NCBI GenBank assembly: GCA_003116995.1
Contig: BDSL01000053.1
Coordinates: 434,001 to 498,000 of the forward strand
Direction: 5' to 3'
Length of the DNA stretch: 64,000 bases
DNA from: Yamagishiella unicocca
Taxonomy: Eukaryota > Chlorophyta > Chlorophyceae > Chlamydomonadales > Volvocaceae
Shown here: positions 1 through 13,631 of the stretch, in pieces
Position numbering within the stretch: position 1 is the stretch's first letter
Layout: each line of letters starts with the position of its first letter
Notes under the pieces: generated by a model
The model's input: only the letters and a program-made list of their open reading frames with translations
Database searches by the model: none
What the model was told of the DNA's origin: nothing
Made by a program: the position numbers and the translations under genes

Positions 1-3000
1 GCGGTGGCGGCGGCGGCGGCGGTGGTGGCGGCAGTGGCGGCAGTGGCGGCAGTGGCGGCAGTGGCGGCAGTGGCGGCGGCGGTGATGTCTCTGAGGGGGC
101 CAGCAATGATGGGAGACGCACGGGCAGCCCCAGCTGCTGTGGCAGCTGCAGCGGCGGCTCCAGCCCCGGTATGACTGGCAGCTGCGAGGTGAATGTGACG
201 TTGCGGCCCTGCAGCCCACACCACCACAGCCGCTCAAAGGAGAGGCTAGTGGTGGGAACAAGAGCCGACTGTGCTGCTGCTACTGCCGATCCCTGTGACA
301 GCACCGATCCTGTCAGCATCATCCCCAGCTGGTCCGCCAGGACGGGGTCGAGGCTGGTGGCGGTTAAGTTAGCTCCCCACGCCCACACCAGGAGCTCCAA
401 CTCCGCCTGTGGTACTACCAATGTCACCGAATCCAAGAACACGTATGGCAGACCCGCGGGTCGGTTGCTGCCGGGGACTGGCCTCAGGATAGTGTTGGTG
501 CCGCCGCCTGCACTGTTAAGCGCTGCCACTGCTCCCGCTGCCGCTGCTGGCCTGTCAAATGCCATGGTCCACAGGCACGATGTGAAGTTGGTCAGGGCCG
601 GGGACAGGCCCTGGGTGGGCCTTGTGTCCACCAGCTCATGTAATCGCCTGCCGGAATGACGTGTTGGCATGCCGGAGCCCTCCTGGGCGGCCAGCTCGCT
701 TGTCGTGCCTGCAGTCAGGCCACTGCCTCGGTGCCTTGCGCCATTGCCTTGGCGGCTGCTCCTTGCGCTGCTGTCAGCAACAGCAGTGGCCTTACCATTG
801 CTGTCGGGGCCGTCAGATGTTGGCGTGGCTCTCCCAATGAGTCGCCTGGAGATGAGCGGAACCCCTGGGGATGTTTCCACCAGCACTTGCGACGGGGGTG
901 CTCGATGCGCAGCGGGATTAGGTGGATCTGGGTTCGGAATGATGTACAGCCCTGCCGGAGGGAGACCGGTGAGGATGATGTCACGGATGGTAACTGATGC
1001 GTTGTCAGAAGCCAGCACTATGGCACCTGTCACCTGGCCTACATTCATCACTGAAACTTGAGAAGAGCTGCCCACCAATGTGGTGGGCACTGCCAAGAAG
1101 GTGGGTGCACGAGAGACTGCCGACTTAGTACCTGACCCCGTCTTTATTTCCATGAAGCTTTCCACAACCATCCAAACAATCGGCATGAACATTGCTCGGC
1201 TTGCTGTAAGGTCAGAGGGAGGAATGGGGTAAAAGGAATCAAGAGTTACCACTCTGTCCAAGCTCACGATCATTCCATTCACACCCTCCGGAACTAGGCT
1301 GCAGAGTTGCCGTGGCGATGGCAGCAAGGCACAACCAGAACGGCATGGGGTTGTGTCACTGGTGGGGGCACTGCTGGCAGTGAGGGGAGTACCCGGAGGG
1401 CTGGACTTCTCATCTCGACTACTAGCGGTGCTGTTGGTAATAAGGCCAGCTCTGATGTCATCGCTGCTGGCACCCATGTCATCGCTGCCACAGTGGCATC
1501 CTCGTGCGGTGTCCTCCTTCGTGACCAGGACGTTATCCATCACCATCCGGTCGGACCATGTGGTGCTGTGAGTGATAAGGAGGGAGGGGCGTCCACTGGT
1601 CGCCTCCACCACCTGCACACATCATGTCCACGAGTCGCACCATCCCATGTCAAAGGTGAATGTTGGTAATGCGGCGACTTGAACCTGGGATGGGTGTCAC
1701 CCGGGGCAGAACCAGTGGTGGCAGCAAAGTCACCCCACGCGCTCCATGGCACCCTCCTGGCGTGGCTTCTGAAAGGGATCGTGCGTGCGCCTAACAACAG
1801 TCTGTTGCGGTAGTGATGCCCACGGGCAGTGTCCAATGCCACTTAAGGCAACAACACAGCACCAACACAGCTCACAAATGAGGCGAACACCATGATTGTG
1901 AAGATACCGCCCATTCACACCCAATCCCAGGGCAACTGCCCTACCTCGGTGGCGATGCCCTCCATGAGGGCCTTCCCCTCATCCACACAAAGGTCGCCTA
2001 GCAGCTCAGCAGGTGTTGAGTCGCGCCCCACTGAGTCCACGAACCACATCGCCAGCTCCTCACCAGGCAGTTCCACCGTGATAGTGTGCAGTTGCAGGTA
2101 TACCAATTGCGCGCCGAACACCTTGCGAGAGAAGGAGAACGTCCACAGGAATAGGCGTAGGAGCCTGAATTTATCTGCTGACGAGGGACCCAGGGGTGGG
2201 TTGCGTATTGTCATGTTCATAAGCTGCACCCTAGCAGTTTCAGTGATGGATATGAGGCTGGTGCTGTTGGCTAGGTCCAGGACAGTAGTACCATCAGGGG
2301 CGCCCCCAAGTGAAAGCTGCACTATGGAGAGTGTGATTGGGTCTGGTGATGCGCCAGGGCCAACAAGTGTGATGTCTTGCTGCAAGTAGAGGAAGCAAGG
2401 CAGGGCTATACGGTTCAGCTGAGCCAGGAGGATCTCTGCCTGGTCGCTCATGGTCCGTATGGTGTCCATCAATTGAGACCCGCTGGACACCTTGTCGGCC
2501 ATGCAGGGCAATCGCACAGGCGCGCCCGAGCACACGAGTGTGACGTTTGTGATGGAGGCGGTGGGTGTGGTGAAGCGGTGCACAACCAGAGAGCTGGGTG
2601 TGATGGTGAAGTTGGGGGACGGCGACAAGGTGCAGGCGAAGCTCTGGTGCATGGCCAGGGTGGTGCAGCTGGGTGTAGAGATGACCAGGTTGGACAGCTG
2701 CAGCGGCGGATGGACAACACCGGCACCACCCGCCAGGCGGAAGGCGGAAAGGGCCAGGAAGGACGCGGCTGGCAACACGTGGGTTATGTTGGGCAGTCGT
2801 GCCCCCTTGATCTGCAGATCGCGTATCACCACGAGGCCATTTGGTGGCACCTCGAAGACGAGGGATAGTGAGGCCAGGTCGAGGGTAGGCGCTGCGATAG
2901 ACTGCGCTCCTGTGTGTGTGACCTCATCACTGTTGACGTTTGGATCATCTAGTGTCGAATCGCTGCCAGATGGATAGGGTCCTACGGGCATCGACCTCAC

Positions 3001-3411
3001 AGCTAGGTATTGCGCCTGCCCCTGCACGGTGTCATCGCAGCCCCAGCCATCGTTGTCACCATCCCCAATATCCAGTCCACACAACATGTCGACTTCACCT
3101 GCGTCGCCGCGTTCCAGCGGGGCATGGCCACTTATAACCGTTCGGTCGGGCAAGGTAGCTGGTTCGCCAGGCAACAGCACGAGGCTCGCGTGTATGACAC
3201 ACATCTGGTATTTCAGGCCTGAACTCGATGTCCAAGACGCGCATTCTGGAGCTTGCAGCAGCGCTGTTGGCTGTCTGGCACTGCCAATTGCACCCGGCGG
3301 CGACGGAGATGCCGACACAGGCTGCAATACTAATTGCACAAGTAGTAGAAGAAGGCGCGGCAGACATGTAGGCCGGGTGGGATCATGGAACCCATGACGC
3401 ATGCTGCCCAT
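1..3411 (-). CDS. Receptor-like ectodomain protein, copy A (partial, runs off left edge)
   Basis: Two exons are visible on the minus strand: 3411-1945 (489 codons, donor GTAGGG) and 1612 to base 1, in phase. The chosen ATG at 3411 precedes a hydrophobic signal peptide (LLLLLVQLVL) and the conserved SASPSPPGAIG block. The ectodomain has repeated short beta-strand-like turns such as VVIRDLQI, MNMTIRNPP and VTIRDIILTG, which suggest a right-handed beta-helix; this is inference. Exon 2 ends in a Pro-rich tract at the window edge. The membrane span and kinase seen in copy B at 13631-7885 would lie outside the window. Sequence and intron position match copy B closely, so the two are recent duplicates. 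Likely a secreted or surface receptor of unknown ligand. Confidence 0.7.
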
Positions 3412-4370
3412 GGTTGCCCTGCACGGGCAAATGGCGCAAGTTATGGGGTAATGAAATGAAGAACGAAATTATGTGCGAGGCGTGAGGCTGCCCCGCCCGG
3501 CCGTCCGGGCGATAGATCCGGGGCGATGGAGTTGTGGAGTCAATTCTTAAGCGGGGGCAATGGAAACCGTACAGCAAAGGTAACATTTGTTCGCTGCAAG
3601 TAAGCACTCGGGAATCGGAATTTATACTTGAAACGCGATGTTGCGCAGGCAAAGATAGCTCGATAGCGGGCACACAAAGCATCCTTCCTTTGGCCTTTGG
3701 CGCCAACTTGCCACGGCATAAAGAACTTGCCACGAGATAGGGAATTACGTTTGCAGTCATTTCACCTGGCGAAGATACCCGGTCATTTGGTAAGTATTAC
3801 AAGTCACCTTAAATGAATGTATCTGCTCCTGCCATCGAACGCCCCTGAAACGGTCCAATAGTTCAATGTCTTCAGCGCCTGAATCAGATGGCAGCAGGGG
3901 CACAGTGCCAAGCCTGACGGGAGCTTGATGACTGCAGCGAATAAGTAGTTTCGTTCACTGGGCCTACGGGCAACCGTCAAGATCGTAGAGAACAAGTTTA
4001 AAGGGGGGACCAGCACCGCCATAATGTTTTCGAAGGCATGCTTCCGTGGAGTCCGCGACGACAAATCTTACCGGTATTGTGGATATTACATGAGATATCG
4101 AATAAGTGTGAATAAGATAAGGCTGTCTATTGCAGATAGACTGCCGTAGTGGTGCGGGTACGGTCACTCGTACGGCGACCGGTGGCCGCGCTTTAGGTCG
4201 CAGGCATGCCTGTTCGTAGTATCCGCCGTTGTGCTGGTAGTACCAAAGAGCCGTGACCCTATGCCGGGGCGGCGGCCTCCTCCCCTTTATGTTTTCTTTT
4301 TGCCTTAAAATCACTACCCTTACACCATTACAAAATAATCAATCTCATCAATCTCAGAAGCATTGTTCAA
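3412..4370. other. Intergenic region upstream of copy A
   Basis: Between the start of copy A and fragment C. No coding stretch with family similarity or repeated structure was recognised. It presumably holds the copy A promoter, but no motif could be named with confidence. Confidence 0.4.
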
Positions 4371-4544
4371 TCAGGAAGTAGCAACGATGAAGGCGGCGTA
4401 AAGAGCTAACGCGGAGAAATACTCGCAGCAACAGCGGGGCTCGACACGCAGGGCGGCACCCGGCCACACAGGCAGCGGGGCTGCTGGCTGCGCCGGCTGC
4501 CAGCCCCACAGCGGCGGTGGCCTGCATGAGCAGCTGGCAGTGAA

Positions 4545-5054
4545 GCTGTGATGCATGGCCAGGGTGGCGCAGCTGGGTGTGGAGACGACCAGAGACAGCT
4601 GCAGTGGCGGATAGACAGCACCGGCACCACCCGCCAGACGGAAGGCGGACAGGGCCAGGAAGGTCGCGGCTGGCAACACGCGGGTCGTGTTGGGCAGTCG
4701 TGCCCCCGTGATCCGCAGATCGCGTATCACCACGAGGCCGCTGGGCGGCACCTCGAGGGATAGTGAGGCCAGGTCGAGGGAAGGCGCTGCGACAGACTGC
4801 GCTCCTGTGTGTGCGACCTCATCACCTTTGACGTTTGAATCTAGTGTCGAATCGCTGCCAGATGGATAGGGTCCTACGGGCATCGACCTCACAGCTAGGA
4901 ATTGCGCCTGCGCCTCGTTCATGTCATCACAGCCCCAGCCATCGTTGTCACCATCCCCAATATCCAGTCCATACAAAGTGTTGACTTCACCTCCGTCGCC
5001 GTGTTCCAATGCGGCCTGGCCACACATGACCGTTTGGTCAGTCAGGGTAGCAGG
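4545..5054 (-). pseudogene. Truncated ectodomain fragment of the receptor family (C)
   Basis: An open stretch resembles the middle of exon 1 of copies A and B, from the region of ATLPDRTV through GLDIGDGDNDGWGCDD to LAMHQSF. Homology stops at about 5054 upstream and about 4545 downstream; the flanking parts of the 5150-4371 ORF are unrelated. There is no signal peptide, second exon, membrane span or kinase. It shares the VPPSG variant with copy B, and has small in-frame deletions relative to A and B. Best read as a broken duplicate, although a short transcript cannot be excluded. Confidence 0.65.
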
Positions 5055-5109
5055 ATGGGAGAAGCCGGAGCTGGTGCTTGGGACAGGGGGTTCATGGGGC
5101 CCGGATCTG

Positions 5110-6327
5110 CCTGTCATGCCCCAGCGCCGGCATGAACGATTCGCGGGCATTAGTCATGGTTTCGGTGCCGCTCCAGAAACGCGTATCTGAGTGACAGTTG
5201 GAGTGAAATATCTCGCCAGTGTGTTGTTAGGTATGGTTCGTTGACACTAAGTAACGGACGCCGTCTTATACCGTCTGGTAACTTTCGGTGTTAGGTGGTA
5301 GCTGGCTCACAATCGGAGCTGCAGGGATAAGGTGCGCACATCGGGCCCACAGAGCCTCCGCCGCCTTAGCACGGGCCGGATGCCACGCCTGGCATTCCCG
5401 GCCGTGCTCGAAGTACCCTCTCGCACGAGGTGCCCAGTTGCAGACGTGTAACAACAGTGTCGAGCATACCGTAGTTGCCCCCGCAAGCAACAGTGCAGCT
5501 GTGGGCCGCGCTTCGGTCGGGAGTCAGGATACCCGGGGCAGACCCCGGAAGAGGTAGCGACTTGCGGTGTTCACATGCCAACGTGTCTACGACCTGGTCA
5601 GTTGTAGCCTGAGCGCTAAAGACAGCGCACGCCAGTCAGGCCTGGAGTCGGCCACGACGGTCAACTAGGAAAGCACGAACAGCACGGCCGGGAATAGTGT
5701 TACACCTAGTGTCCGCGACGGCCGAAGCCTGCTGTGGGGCATGACATGCCAGCTTGTGGCTCACTGCCGGTTGGTGGCTCAATGCCGGCTGGTGGCTCAC
5801 TGTCGGCTGGTGGCTGACCCAGGTATCCCTGACTCTCGACCAAAGTGCGGCCCACAGTTGCACTGTTACTTGCGGGGCAACAGTTGCTCGGCTCTGTCGT
5901 TACACTTCTGTAACCAGCCACCTCGTGTGAGAGGATACACTGAGCACGGCCGGGAATGCCTAAAGTGGTATGCCGTCTGGCATGCCGTCTTGCTAAGGTG
6001 GTGTAGGCTACGTGAGCCTGGTGGCCTATCCCTTCAGCTCCCTACCCCTTCAGCTCCGATTGTGAGCCAGCTACCACTAACTGTCATAAGCTATCAGACA
6101 ATATAAGGCGAAATCCGTTACTCAGTGTAAGCTGGGGTCCTTACACCTCCTGTCATCCGCGGTTACACCTTTTCACGCTTACAAACAGTGTTAATGCACC
6201 ATACCTAACAATGCACTCGTGCGACATTTCAATATAACTGTCACACTCCAGATACGCGTTTCTGGGGCGACACCGAAACTATGACTAATGCCATGAATCG
6301 ACTATTCCGGTGCCAGAGCATGACAGG
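5110..6327. mobile_element. Foldback-type element with long inverted arms
   Basis: The left arm (about 5110-5541) is an imperfect reverse complement of the right arm (about 5814-6327). Matching blocks include the outer CCTGTCATGC at 5110 against GCATGACAGG at 6318-6327, the inner GTAGCTGGCTCACAATCGG against CCGATTGTGAGCCAGCTAC, and TTCCCGGCCGTGCTC against GAGCACGGCCGGGAA. The centre, about 270 bp, has an 18-bp tandem repeat. No transposase ORF is visible, so it would be non-autonomous. It lies about 55 bp from the truncated fragment C. No clear target-site duplication was seen. Confidence 0.7.
5745..5815. repeat. 18-bp tandem repeat, about 4 units
   Basis: Units of the form CCGGCTGGTGGCTCACTG sit at the centre of the inverted-arm element at 5110-6327. 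Confidence 0.75.
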
Positions 6328-7884
6328 TGATGCAATTGCATAGTGTGTAAAAACACCCGTCCCCTCATCCCCTGGCCGCGGCTAGGCCCACTGCCGCTGG
6401 TGCTGGGCGGGTCGATGGCCGTGTCCATGTCAACACACCCTCACACCAATTACGGAGCAGGCAGCTCTTGTACGTTAGAGCAACCGCCACCACCATAGAT
6501 GCGTAAAAACGCCCGTCCCTCATCCCCCAATGGCAGGGGTACAACCGACCTTCGCTTCGATGCGCAGGAGCATGGCATGGAGGAACATGGGCCCTCGTCG
6601 TAAACAGAGCACGCAGCACCCCCGAGAACTATCTGGTTTACCTGATTGCATGATGCCTTAACAACGACAAAGTCATTACTTCAGCAGCCACCGTTCGTGA
6701 TGCCATAGTTGCAACCGCTGAAATTTCCGATAAGCGACATACATACACTGTAAAATCAGCACTGCGTCGGTCCTGCATCTTTCCCATCAACTCCGCAGCG
6801 AAACACAGCAGCTAAACGACTGCCGCACCAGACTTCCCAGAAATACTAGCGATCGGGTACAACAATGACCTCACATGCCTCGGATAGATGTACGCCGCAC
6901 AGAGGGGTTCACTTCACATCCCCTCCATATTGAACCTACATCGCCTGCATCCCCTCACGGCGAGGCCATACTGTGCTAAGGGGCGTAGCATGGCCATGTC
7001 ACCAGTCCGTATTCATAAGGCAGCCACGTAGGATGGCAAGCAATGACATCAGTACGTATGTATTGCGCAACAGGACACTGGGCAGTGTTGGAGGTGGCCA
7101 GAATGGACTCCACATGTCCAAGCGTGCCGCTCTGCCTGGTTTTGCCTTATCAAATAGCGACGAATAAGTAAGAAGCGTAAAATGCAAATAATTGACACGA
7201 ACGAAGCGTCCTGCTGATGCCCGTACTATCGGTATTTGATTAATTATCAATGGGATCTGCTCCAAGCATAAAACCCTAAATGGTCCACCCGCCGCCGCTT
7301 TCGCACAAATGGCGTCGATAGCAAAAGCAACCGGTTCATAACAACATAAAATTGCAATTGGTTGGCGGGTTGGGTCGTGGATCAGGCAACAGCGATTGCG
7401 TGCATGGTTGCCTGTCGCACCACCAACCACATCCCGATCCACGGGCGAACAACACGAGCCACGCCCATCCGCCCCAGCTTTTTAACTGACTGCCGATTAA
7501 GGGACCAAATCAGGCAACCAACATATGGCTATATCCGCAGCATATAGCAACCCGACGTTCGGAGCAAACACAATGGCATACGGTACTCGCACGTACACCC
7601 CTCTTTTACGGGACTCTAGCCCTTTCCAAGGCGGCTGACGCAACGAAGACCGTATCGAGGTAAGCAATGCAAAAATCCGCGCAAAGTGGTACAAGTCATT
7701 CCATACAGAGCAGGAGCTGGCTGGCAGTACCGTGGGCATAAAGGCGCATGCTGCCCAAGACAGCGTCCACACATAACAAAAATCAGCCCCCTCGAGATAA
7801 GTAACCACCAGCAATATAACCGTTCGAGAGGTAAACAATCAATGAGACGAAGCATTTAGTGTGTGGTTGGACGAGCAAACCGCC
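6328..7884. other. Intergenic region downstream of copy B, with a decayed duplicate
   Basis: No gene recognised. Bases about 6375-6475 are a degraded copy of about 16788-16875 (shared blocks GCGGCTAGGCCCACTGCCGC and GGGTCGATGGCCGTGTCCAT). Two related copies of AAAAAC(A/G)CCCGTCCC(C)TCATCCCC lie near 6350 and 6503. The rest appears unique and noncoding. Confidence 0.5.
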
Positions 7885-10800
7885 TCATTTCCCTTCCAAC
7901 AACATGCATTCTAACAAGCAGCAGACCCGCTGAGATGATGGCCTCGAAGACGGGTCCGCCAGCAAGCACTGTCCAGCCAGGGTGATGAAGCCGTGCGGCA
8001 CGTCAGCAGGCCACACCAGCAAGTCAGGCGGCAGTGCTGCCGCCTCGTACGGGTCACTCCGCGCCTGCTGCGCCAACCACTCCTGCACGCGCGCCCCCTC
8101 AGGGCGAGACAGCAGCGCCGGCAGCGGTGCACCGAGGGCGAGCTCCCACAGCACCACAGCGAACGCGTACACGTCACCTGCGGGGCCGGCCCGGCCGTGG
8201 CGGACCAGCTCCGGGGCCGAGTAAGCGGAGCTGCGCCTGGGGGGTGAAGCAGGAGAGACAGTCAGCATGGTACGGCGGTGCTGGAGGCAGGGCCACACAT
8301 GAAGCACATGCATGGGCACTCTGCCGCGGTTGCCCTGCGCCAACACCACCCGGTGCTCACCTCGCCGGCCCTGAGAGGTGTGTCGCCTGCTCACCACCGC
8401 CCAGCCGTCCCGACAGCCCAAAGTCGCAAACTTTGGCCACATAGCCGTACATGTACGGGCCAACACCATCGCCACGGGTCCCCGCCGTACAGCCCCGTAC
8501 GCTCTTCAGCAGGATGTTGGACGAGCTGACGTCAGCGTGTACGATGGCCCGTCGATGGAGGTGCGCCAGGCCACGTGCCGCCTGCAGTGCCAGCGCCAGA
8601 ACCACACGGAGCTGCAGCTGCCTCTGCTGAGGGAAGGACATGCTGGATGTTGCCGCCACGTCAAGGGGGGCCGGCACAGGGCTGCTCTCAGAGGAAGGCT
8701 GCTGCGGGCCGTCAGTGACCTGCCCCATACCAGACAGCTGGGTGGTTCCGCTGCCGCCCTGGTGTTGCACGCTGGCAGGTACGACAGCCTGGCCCAAGCA
8801 TGCCAGTCCTGGTGGAGGCGCCACCAGTGTCCCCCTCTCCAAGCAGTGCCGCAGGCTGTTTGCGTCGCACAGCTCCTGCACCAGCGTCAGCTTCCACACT
8901 TCCAGCTCGGCACCGTTGAAGGCATCCGATCCCCCACGGCCAGAGCTGCACGCCACAGAGGAGCCGCCACCGGCCCTGCCGTATGCTGCGACATTCGAGG
9001 TCTCTCCACGGGCCGTGGAAGGCAGCAGCACATCCTCCCCCAGGCGCTGCAGCATGTAGGTGTATGTGGCCACCACGTTGGGGTGCGACACGGACGAGCT
9101 GATGGCGGCTTCCTGGATGGCTTGGCTGGCATCATGGAAGGCGGGGGAATCTTGGGAACCGAAACTGCCCTGCAGGTCACGCGCAAATGGGGAATAGCAC
9201 ACTCAGCCGTGCCCCATGTATCCGTATGCTTCTCAGCATGCGGCATATTGTGGTCAGACGCCAATGCTTAATAGCCATCGTGCGCACAGCCTACCTCAGC
9301 GGGCCGCTGCAGCAGCTGGCTCTTGATCGCCACGTCCAGTCCCCGCCACACGCCTCGGTGCACCACGCCCTGCGCGCCGCGGCCCAGCTCGCCGCAAATG
9401 GTCAGCAACTCCGCCGGGCTACTGGCACCCTCGTGTGGACCCGCTCCTGCGTCCCCCGGCTCAGCACCTTCTGCCCCCTTCATGTCCGGGGAGTGGAACA
9501 TGCCTTCCACGGGCTCCTGGCCCTCCATTGCACTGCCGATGCTGTGGCGTGCAGGGCCGCCGGCCGCACCCACACTAACACTGACATTGCCACCCGTGAG
9601 GAGGTGTCTCCCGGCGGACACACGCATATGGCGCTGATGCATACCGGCGTACATCATCGTGAGTGCGCGCTGCGCCGTTGTGTCAACCTCAAAACACGGA
9701 GACGGCGGTGTCGCCTTTGAAATAGCTGCTGGTGTGGGCGCTGAGCTCATTATGGAGGGGGCTGACGGATCTAAAGGGGCTAAAGGATTCGATCCCCTGC
9801 TGGACGAGGCCGGCGAGGGATTGGACATCAACGTTGTGCGCGCTGCTTCCGGCTTTTCATTACTCTTGATATCCTCGTTAACAACCCAGATGCAAGTCAC
9901 CATGCCGCTGCAGTTGGGTTTGTTGCGCTCAGTTTCATCAACGGCGGAACACTGGTCATGCAAACGGACGTCACTGTTTTTGCCCTTGGGACCTGGGACG
10001 TCGACAGCCGGGTGCCTCGAGCAGACCTTTATCCAAATGAAGGTGATCAAGGCTAGAATGGAGATTACGAGGACACCACCGATGACGCAGCCAGCTATTA
10101 TCGCACCAACACCTCCGCGCGGGGGCCCCCCTGGTGATGCCCGAGCTTCCTGCGAGAACGCCTGCACTGCTCCTAAAGTCGTTGGAGCTGATGGCTGTCT
10201 TTCCTGACGCGTGGGTTCTTCCTGAGACGGTGTCGGCGGCGGTGGCGGCGGTGGTGGCGGCAGTGGCGGCAGTGGTGGTGGCGGTGACGTCTCTGAGGGG
10301 GCCAGCAATGGTGGGAGACGCACGGGCAACCCCAGCTGCTGCGGCAGCTGCAGCGGCGGCTCCAGCCCGGGTATGACTGGCAGCTGCGAGGTGAATGTGA
10401 CATCGCGGCCCTGCAGCCCACACCACCACAGCCGCTCAAAGGTGAGGCTGGTGGTGGGAACAAGAGCCGACTGCGCTGCTGCTATCGCCGATCCCTGTGA
10501 CAGCGCCGATTCCGTCAGCATCATCCCCAGCTGATCCGCCAGGCCGGGGTCGATGCCGGTGGCGGTGAAGCTAGCTCCCCACGCCCACGCCAGGAGCTCC
10601 AACTCCGCCTGTGGCACTACCAGTGTCACCGAATCCAAGAACACGTACGGCAGACCCGCGGGTCGGTTGCTGCCGGGGACCGGCCTCGGGATAGTGCTGG
10701 TGCCGCCGCCTGTACTGTAAAGCATGGCTGCTCCTGCTGCCGCTGGCCTGTCAAACGCCATGGTCCACAGGCACGATGTGAAGTTGGTCAGGGCTGGAGA

Positions 10801-13631
10801 CAGGCCCTGGGTGGGCCTTGTGTCCACCAGCTCATGTAATCGCCTGCCGGAATGACGTGTTGGCATGTCGGAGTCCTCCCGGGCGGCCAGCTCGCTTGTC
10901 GTGCCCACAGTCAGGCCACTGCCTCGGTGCCTTGCGCCGTTGCCTTGGCGGCTGCTCCTTGCGCTGCTGTCGGCAACAGCAGCGGCCTTACCATCGCTGT
11001 CGGGGCTGTCAGATGTTGGCGTGGCTCTCCCAATGAGTCGCCTGGAGATGAGCGGAACCCCTGGGGATGTTTCCACCAGCACTAGCGGCGGCGGTACTCG
11101 ACGAACAGAGGGATTAGGTGGATCTGGGCTCGGAATGATGTACAGCCCTGCCGGAGGGAGACCAGTGAGGATGATGTCACGGATAGTAACTGATGCGTTG
11201 TCGGAGGCCAGCACTACGGCACCTGGCAGCTGGCCTACATCCATCACCGTAACTTGAAAAGAGCTGCCTACCAGTGTGGCGGGCACCGCCAAGAATGCGG
11301 GCATGCGCAAGGCCGCCGACACGGTAATATCTGTCCGTATCTTTACTGCCGTGAAGCTTCCCACAACCATCCAAACGATCGGGCTGACATGTCCTGCCAT
11401 TGCTGTAAGTTGAGCTGGAGGAGTGGGGTTCATGGAGTCCAGAGTTACCACGCTGGCCGAGCCCACGATCGTTCCGTTCACACCCTCCGGAACTAGGCGG
11501 CAGAGCGGCCGTGGCGATGGCAGCACGGCGCAACCAGCACGACATGGGGTTGTGTCACTGATGGGGGGACTGCTGGGAATGAGGGGAGTACCCGGAGGAC
11601 TGGACTCCTCATCTCGACTACTAGCGGTGCTGTTGGTAAGGCCAGCTCCGATGTCATCGCTGCTGGCACCCATGTCGCTGCTGCCACAGTGGCATCCTTG
11701 CACGGTGTCCTCCTTCGTGACCAGGACGTTATCCATCACCATCCGGCCGGCCCACGTGACGCTGTGAGTGATGAGGAGGGAGGGGTGTCCGCTGGGCGCC
11801 TCCACCGCCTGCACGGATCATTGCCACCAGTCACACCATCCCATGTCGAAGGCTAGATTGGTGGTACTGCGGCGACTTGAACCTGGGATAGGCGTCACCC
11901 GGGGCAGTGCCGGTGGTGGCAGCAAACTCACCCCACACCCTCCGCGGCACCCTCCCCATGTGACCATTGAAAGAAACCAGGCGTGCAGCTAGCTAACGGT
12001 CCGTTGCAGTAGTGACTCCGCCAGGCAACAATACAGCACCAACAAGGCAACAAGTGCATATACAGCACACCCCGTGAGCGTGAACGCCCCGGCAACAATC
12101 CCCTCACAGTCCCCTCAAATACCGACCATTGGCACCCGACCCAGGGCAGTTGCCCTACCTGGGCAGCCATGCCCTCCGTGAGGGCGTCCCAGCCGCCCGC
12201 ACAAAGCTCAGCTAGCAGCTCAGCGGGTGTTGAGTCGCGCCCCACCGAGTCCACGAACCACATCGCCAGCTCCTCGCCAGGCAGCTCCACCGTTACAGTG
12301 TGCAGCTGCAGATACACCGTTCGCACACCGAGCACCTTGCGAGAGAAGGCGAACGTCCACAGGAAGAGGCGCAGGATCCCGAGTTCATCCGCTGACGAGA
12401 GACCCAGTGGCGGGTTGCGAATTGTCATGTTCATCAGCTGCACCCTAGCGGCTCCAGTGATGAATATTAGGCTGGCGGTGTTGGCTAGATCCAGGACTGT
12501 GGTGCCATCAGGGGGGCCCCCAATTGAAAGCTGCACTGCGGAGAGTGTGATTGGGTCTGGTGATGTGCCAGGGTCAACAAGCGTCATGTCTTGCTGCAAG
12601 TAGAGGTAGCAAGGCATGGCTATACCGCTCAGCTGGGCCAAGAGGATCTCTGCCTGGTCGCTCATGGAGAGGATCGCTGCCATCAGCTGAGACCCGCTGG
12701 ACACCTTGTTGGCCATGCAGGGCAATCGCACAGGCACGCCCGAGCACACGAGTGTGACGTTGGTGATGGAGGCGGTGGGTGTGGTGAAGCGGTGCACAAT
12801 CAGAGAGCTGGGTGTGATGGTGAAGTTGGGGGATGGCGATAAGGCGCAGGCGAAGCTCTGGTGCATGGCCAGGGTGGTGCAGCTGGGTGTGGAGATGACC
12901 AGGTTGGACAGCTGCAGCGGCGGATGGACAGCAGCCGCACCACTCGCCAGGCGGAAGGCGGACAGGGCCAGGAAGGACGCGGCTGGCAACACGCGGGTCG
13001 TGTTTGGCAGTCGTGCCCTCGTGATCCACAGATCGCGTATCACCACGAGGCCGCTGGGCGGCACCTCGAAGACGAGGGATAGTGAGGCCAGGTCGAGGGT
13101 AGGCGCTGCGACAGACTGCGCTCCTGTGTGTGCGGCCTCATCACCGTTGACGTTTGGATCTAGTGTCGAATCGCTGCCAGATGGATAGGGTCCTATGGGC
13201 ATCGACCTCACAGCTAGGTATTGCGCCTGCACCTGCACCATGTCATCGCAGCCCCAGCCATCGTCGTCACCATCCCCAATATCCAGTCCACACAACGTGT
13301 CGACTTCACCTGCGTCGCTGCGTTCCAGCGGGGCATGGCCACTTATAACCGTTCGGTCGGGCAAGGTAGCTGGTTCGCCAGGCAACAGCACGAGGTTCTC
13401 GTGTATGACACACATCTGGTATTTCAGGCCTGAACTCGATGTCCAAGACGCGCATTCTGGAGCTTGCAGCAGCGCTGTCGGCTCTCTGGCGTTGCCAATG
13501 GCACCCGGCGGCGACGGAGATGCCGACACAGACTGCAAATGGGCACCTAGTAATAATGGTACTAATAGTAGAAGGAAACGTGACAGAGACGTAGGCCGGA
13601 CGTCACCGAACCCATGATACAGGCCGTCCAT
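7885..13631 (-). CDS. Receptor-like protein kinase, beta-helix-like ectodomain plus TKL-like kinase (copy B)
   Basis: Four exons in phase: 13631-12159, 11808-9295, 9169-8361 and 8236-7885, giving about 1,715 aa. The order is signal peptide (FLLLLVPLLLG), ectodomain with beta-helix-like turns (VVIRDLWI, VTIRDIILTG), a Pro-rich tract near residue 1030, one membrane span near 1056-1082 (GGVLVISILALITFIWI), a Ser/Ala/Pro-rich juxtamembrane region, then the kinase. Kinase motifs: glycine loop GELGRGAQG, lysine in VAIK (about 1319), a candidate alpha-C Glu in AIQEAA, catalytic loop HADVSSSN (about 1540), DFG (about 1577), APE in YSAPE, and DVYAFAVVLWEL. The catalytic loop reads HAD rather than HRD, so it is a non-RD kinase. 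The start is the ATG immediately before the signal peptide; an in-frame ATG at 13676 is less likely. The ligand is unknown; the kinase side would be cytosolic. Confidence 0.85.
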
